This document shows, piece after piece, positions 5,396 through 6,347 of a stretch of 6,347 nucleotides of DNA. The notes beneath the pieces are model-generated. The model was not told the origin of the DNA and ran no database searches. It was given only the letters and a program-made list of their open reading frames with translations. A program made the position numbers and the translations under genes. How positions within the stretch are numbered: position 1 is the stretch's first letter; each line of letters opens with the position of its first letter. The stretch comes from Promethearchaeia archaeon. GTDB lineage: Archaea; Asgardarchaeota; Lokiarchaeia; Sigyniarchaeales; SOKP01. The stretch covers positions 1-6,347 of the forward strand of contig JAHQWY010000220.1 of assembly GCA_029856445.1 (NCBI GenBank), in the 5' to 3' direction.

Positions 5396-6079
5396 ATGTC
5401 ATTAACTAAAGAAGATAAGCTACGGATGGATGTGGTTGATGGGGCTAAAGCGATTTTTAAGAAAGGCTTAGTAGAAGCAGGTGAAGGTAATGTAAGTGTA
5501 AGGAATGGGAAGAAAGAAGAATTTTTTATTACACCATCATTCAATCAATATTCCACACTTACAAAGGATGAAATTGTACATTTAAATTTTGATGGGACAC
5601 CTTTAAGCGCTGGAAAACTACCGTCTACTGAAGCAAAAATGCATATCGCAATCTATAAATCACGTCCTAAAGTCCAATCTGTTATCCATACTCATTCAAC
5701 TTTCGCATCAATGTTCTCAACTGTTCGAAAAAGCATACCAATCATAATGGAAGAGATGTATATTTTTCTAGGGGGATCTATTGATGTTTCTGAATTTGGA
5801 ATTGCTCACACAGAAGAAATTGGCCAAACTGCTCTTAATGCACTTAAAACTAAAAATGCAGCCTTGTTGGCAAATCATGGCGTAATAGTCTGTGGTAAAT
5901 CTATTGATCATGCTGTGAAATTTGCAGAATTGGTAGAAAAATTAGCGAAAATTTATTGGGGGGCTTTGCAAATAGGAGAACCGAAAACATTCTCAAATGA
6001 AAACCTTGAAAGATTCGAAAAGCTATATGAAAGTTTATTTGCTAATTACCCACGCAGTATGCGCGGGAAAAAAGGATAA
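5396..6079 (+). CDS. Class II aldolase/adducin family protein (L-fuculose-1-phosphate aldolase-like)
   Basis: A 227-residue zinc-dependent aldolase-type enzyme, slightly longer than E. coli FucA. Residues 29-36 (GEGNVSVR) match the G-N-x-S-x-R phosphate-binding loop. PSTEAKMH (76-83) holds the catalytic Glu79. HTHS (98-101) supplies zinc ligands His98 and His100, and LLANHGVIVCG (157-167) supplies His161. All key residues are present, so it is probably active. Family members split sugar 1-phosphates such as fuculose-1-phosphate into dihydroxyacetone phosphate and an aldehyde; others decarboxylate 3-oxo-tetronate 4-phosphate or dehydrate methylthioribulose-1-phosphate. The motifs do not decide between these. 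ATG 5396 lacks a Shine-Dalgarno motif but follows a TATA-like box. The next gene starts 19 bases after the stop, so this is likely the first gene of an operon. Its last codons contain a GC-rich hairpin. Confidence 0.92.
   Translation: MSLTKEDKLRMDVVDGAKAIFKKGLVEAGEGNVSVRNGKKEEFFITPSFNQYSTLTKDEIVHLNFDGTPLSAGKLPSTEAKMHIAIYKSRPKVQSVIHTHSTFASMFSTVRKSIPIIMEEMYIFLGGSIDVSEFGIAHTEEIGQTALNALKTKNAALLANHGVIVCGKSIDHAVKFAELVEKLAKIYWGALQIGEPKTFSNENLERFEKLYESLFANYPRSMRGKKG
6049..6067 (+). other. GC-rich hairpin at the end of the aldolase gene
   Basis: CCCACGCA (6049-6056) and TGCGCGGG (6060-6067) pair across a GTA loop with seven Watson-Crick pairs, six of them G-C, and one A-C mismatch. It ends 10 bases before the aldolase stop codon and about 20 bases before the next gene's ribosome binding site. 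It is an unusually GC-rich patch for this window. It may influence transcript stability or translation of the second gene, or may simply be coding sequence (Pro-Arg-Ser-Met-Arg-Gly). Confidence 0.5.
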
Positions 6080-6087
6080 AACAATAC

Positions 6088-6091
6088 GGAG
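6088..6091 (+). promoter_or_regulatory. Ribosome binding site of the TIM-barrel gene
   Basis: GGAG is placed seven bases before ATG 6099 in the 19-base spacer after the aldolase stop. It supports the start codon and is typical of an internal operon gene. Confidence 0.65.
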
Positions 6092-6098
6092 TAAAATC

Positions 6099-6347
6099 AT
6101 GCAATTAGGTATAAGTTCTTTAGGCTATATTATTGAATACGGTCTTTCAAATAACTATGAGAATCTAACTGATTTAGTACTAAAAGCCTCCGAAGATTGC
6201 CTTATTTTCGCCGAAAAAAATAACATAGAAATTGTTGAGTTAGTTCTCGATCCTCCAGATGTCATTAAAGAAGAAAATAAAGACAAATTTATAGATCTTA
6301 TTAATTCTTATTCTCTAAAAAAACAGATTCACGGACCTTTTATTGAT
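6099..6347 (+). CDS. Sugar phosphate isomerase/epimerase (xylose isomerase-like TIM barrel), N-terminal part
   Basis: The first 83 codons are present and the frame stays open to the window edge. The protein begins with MQLGISSLGYII, the first beta strand of xylose isomerase-like / AP endonuclease family 2 TIM barrels. FAEKNNIEIVELVLDPPDV (37-55) follows, matching the helix and second strand with the conserved V-E-L segment. QIHGPFID (76-83) is the third strand, with the conserved H-x-P-F-type metal-site region (His78). This superfamily contains ketose and hydroxypyruvate isomerases, sugar-phosphate epimerases and endonuclease IV. A sugar isomerase or epimerase fits best beside the aldolase, but the metal ligands that would separate the subfamilies lie beyond the window. 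The 19-base spacing and the Shine-Dalgarno motif indicate co-expression with the aldolase. Confidence 0.82.
   Translation, partial: MQLGISSLGYIIEYGLSNNYENLTDLVLKASEDCLIFAEKNNIEIVELVLDPPDVIKEENKDKFIDLINSYSLKKQIHGPFID

Noticed and set aside
5290..5544. An 84-codon minus-strand frame spanning the divergent promoter region and the aldolase start.
   Set aside because: It is antisense to the conserved N-terminus of the aldolase, and its downstream half is AT-rich promoter DNA. It is an artefact of the open opposite strand.
1..6347. CRISPR arrays, tRNA genes or insertion sequences.
   Set aside because: No regularly spaced repeats, no tRNA-like GGTTCRA arms in a cloverleaf context, no transposase motifs and no flanking terminal repeats were seen.

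Overview
The window is strongly AT-rich and gene-dense, and most likely comes from an archaeon. The signs are an AMMECR1-family protein, a Dpo4/DinB-type polymerase ending in a PCNA-interacting motif, archaeal-type TATA boxes just upstream of genes that lack a Shine-Dalgarno sequence, and poly-T tracts in place of bacterial promoters and terminators. A low-GC lineage such as an Asgard archaeon would fit, but the lineage is inference and cannot be settled from this sequence.

Left part, plus strand: the tail of a dihydroorotase-like amidohydrolase (2-172), then an AMMECR1-domain protein (226-858). A 197-base AT-rich gap with an 18-base perfect palindrome follows. Next is a large two-domain gene (1056-3140): an N-terminal TIM barrel of the dihydrodipicolinate synthase / N-acetylneuraminate lyase family with most catalytic residues replaced, joined to a C-terminal aminoglycoside/choline-kinase-like (APH) domain that keeps its main catalytic residues. 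A phosphatase of the inositol monophosphatase / 3'(2'),5'-bisphosphate nucleotidase superfamily (3216-4136) follows on the same strand.

Middle: a Y-family translesion DNA polymerase (4142-5233) on the minus strand converges on the phosphatase with only 5 bases between the stop codons.

Right part: a 162-base divergent promoter region, then a class II aldolase (5396-6079). It is followed after 19 bases by the start of a xylose-isomerase-like TIM-barrel protein (6099 to the window end), which is probably in the same operon.

The most unusual item is the pseudo-aldolase/kinase fusion. A kinase-type gene immediately followed by a phosphatase, and an aldolase/isomerase pair nearby, suggest metabolism of small phosphorylated compounds (a sugar acid, polyol or lipid head group). 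No substrate can be read from the sequence. No tRNA, rRNA, CRISPR array or insertion sequence was seen.
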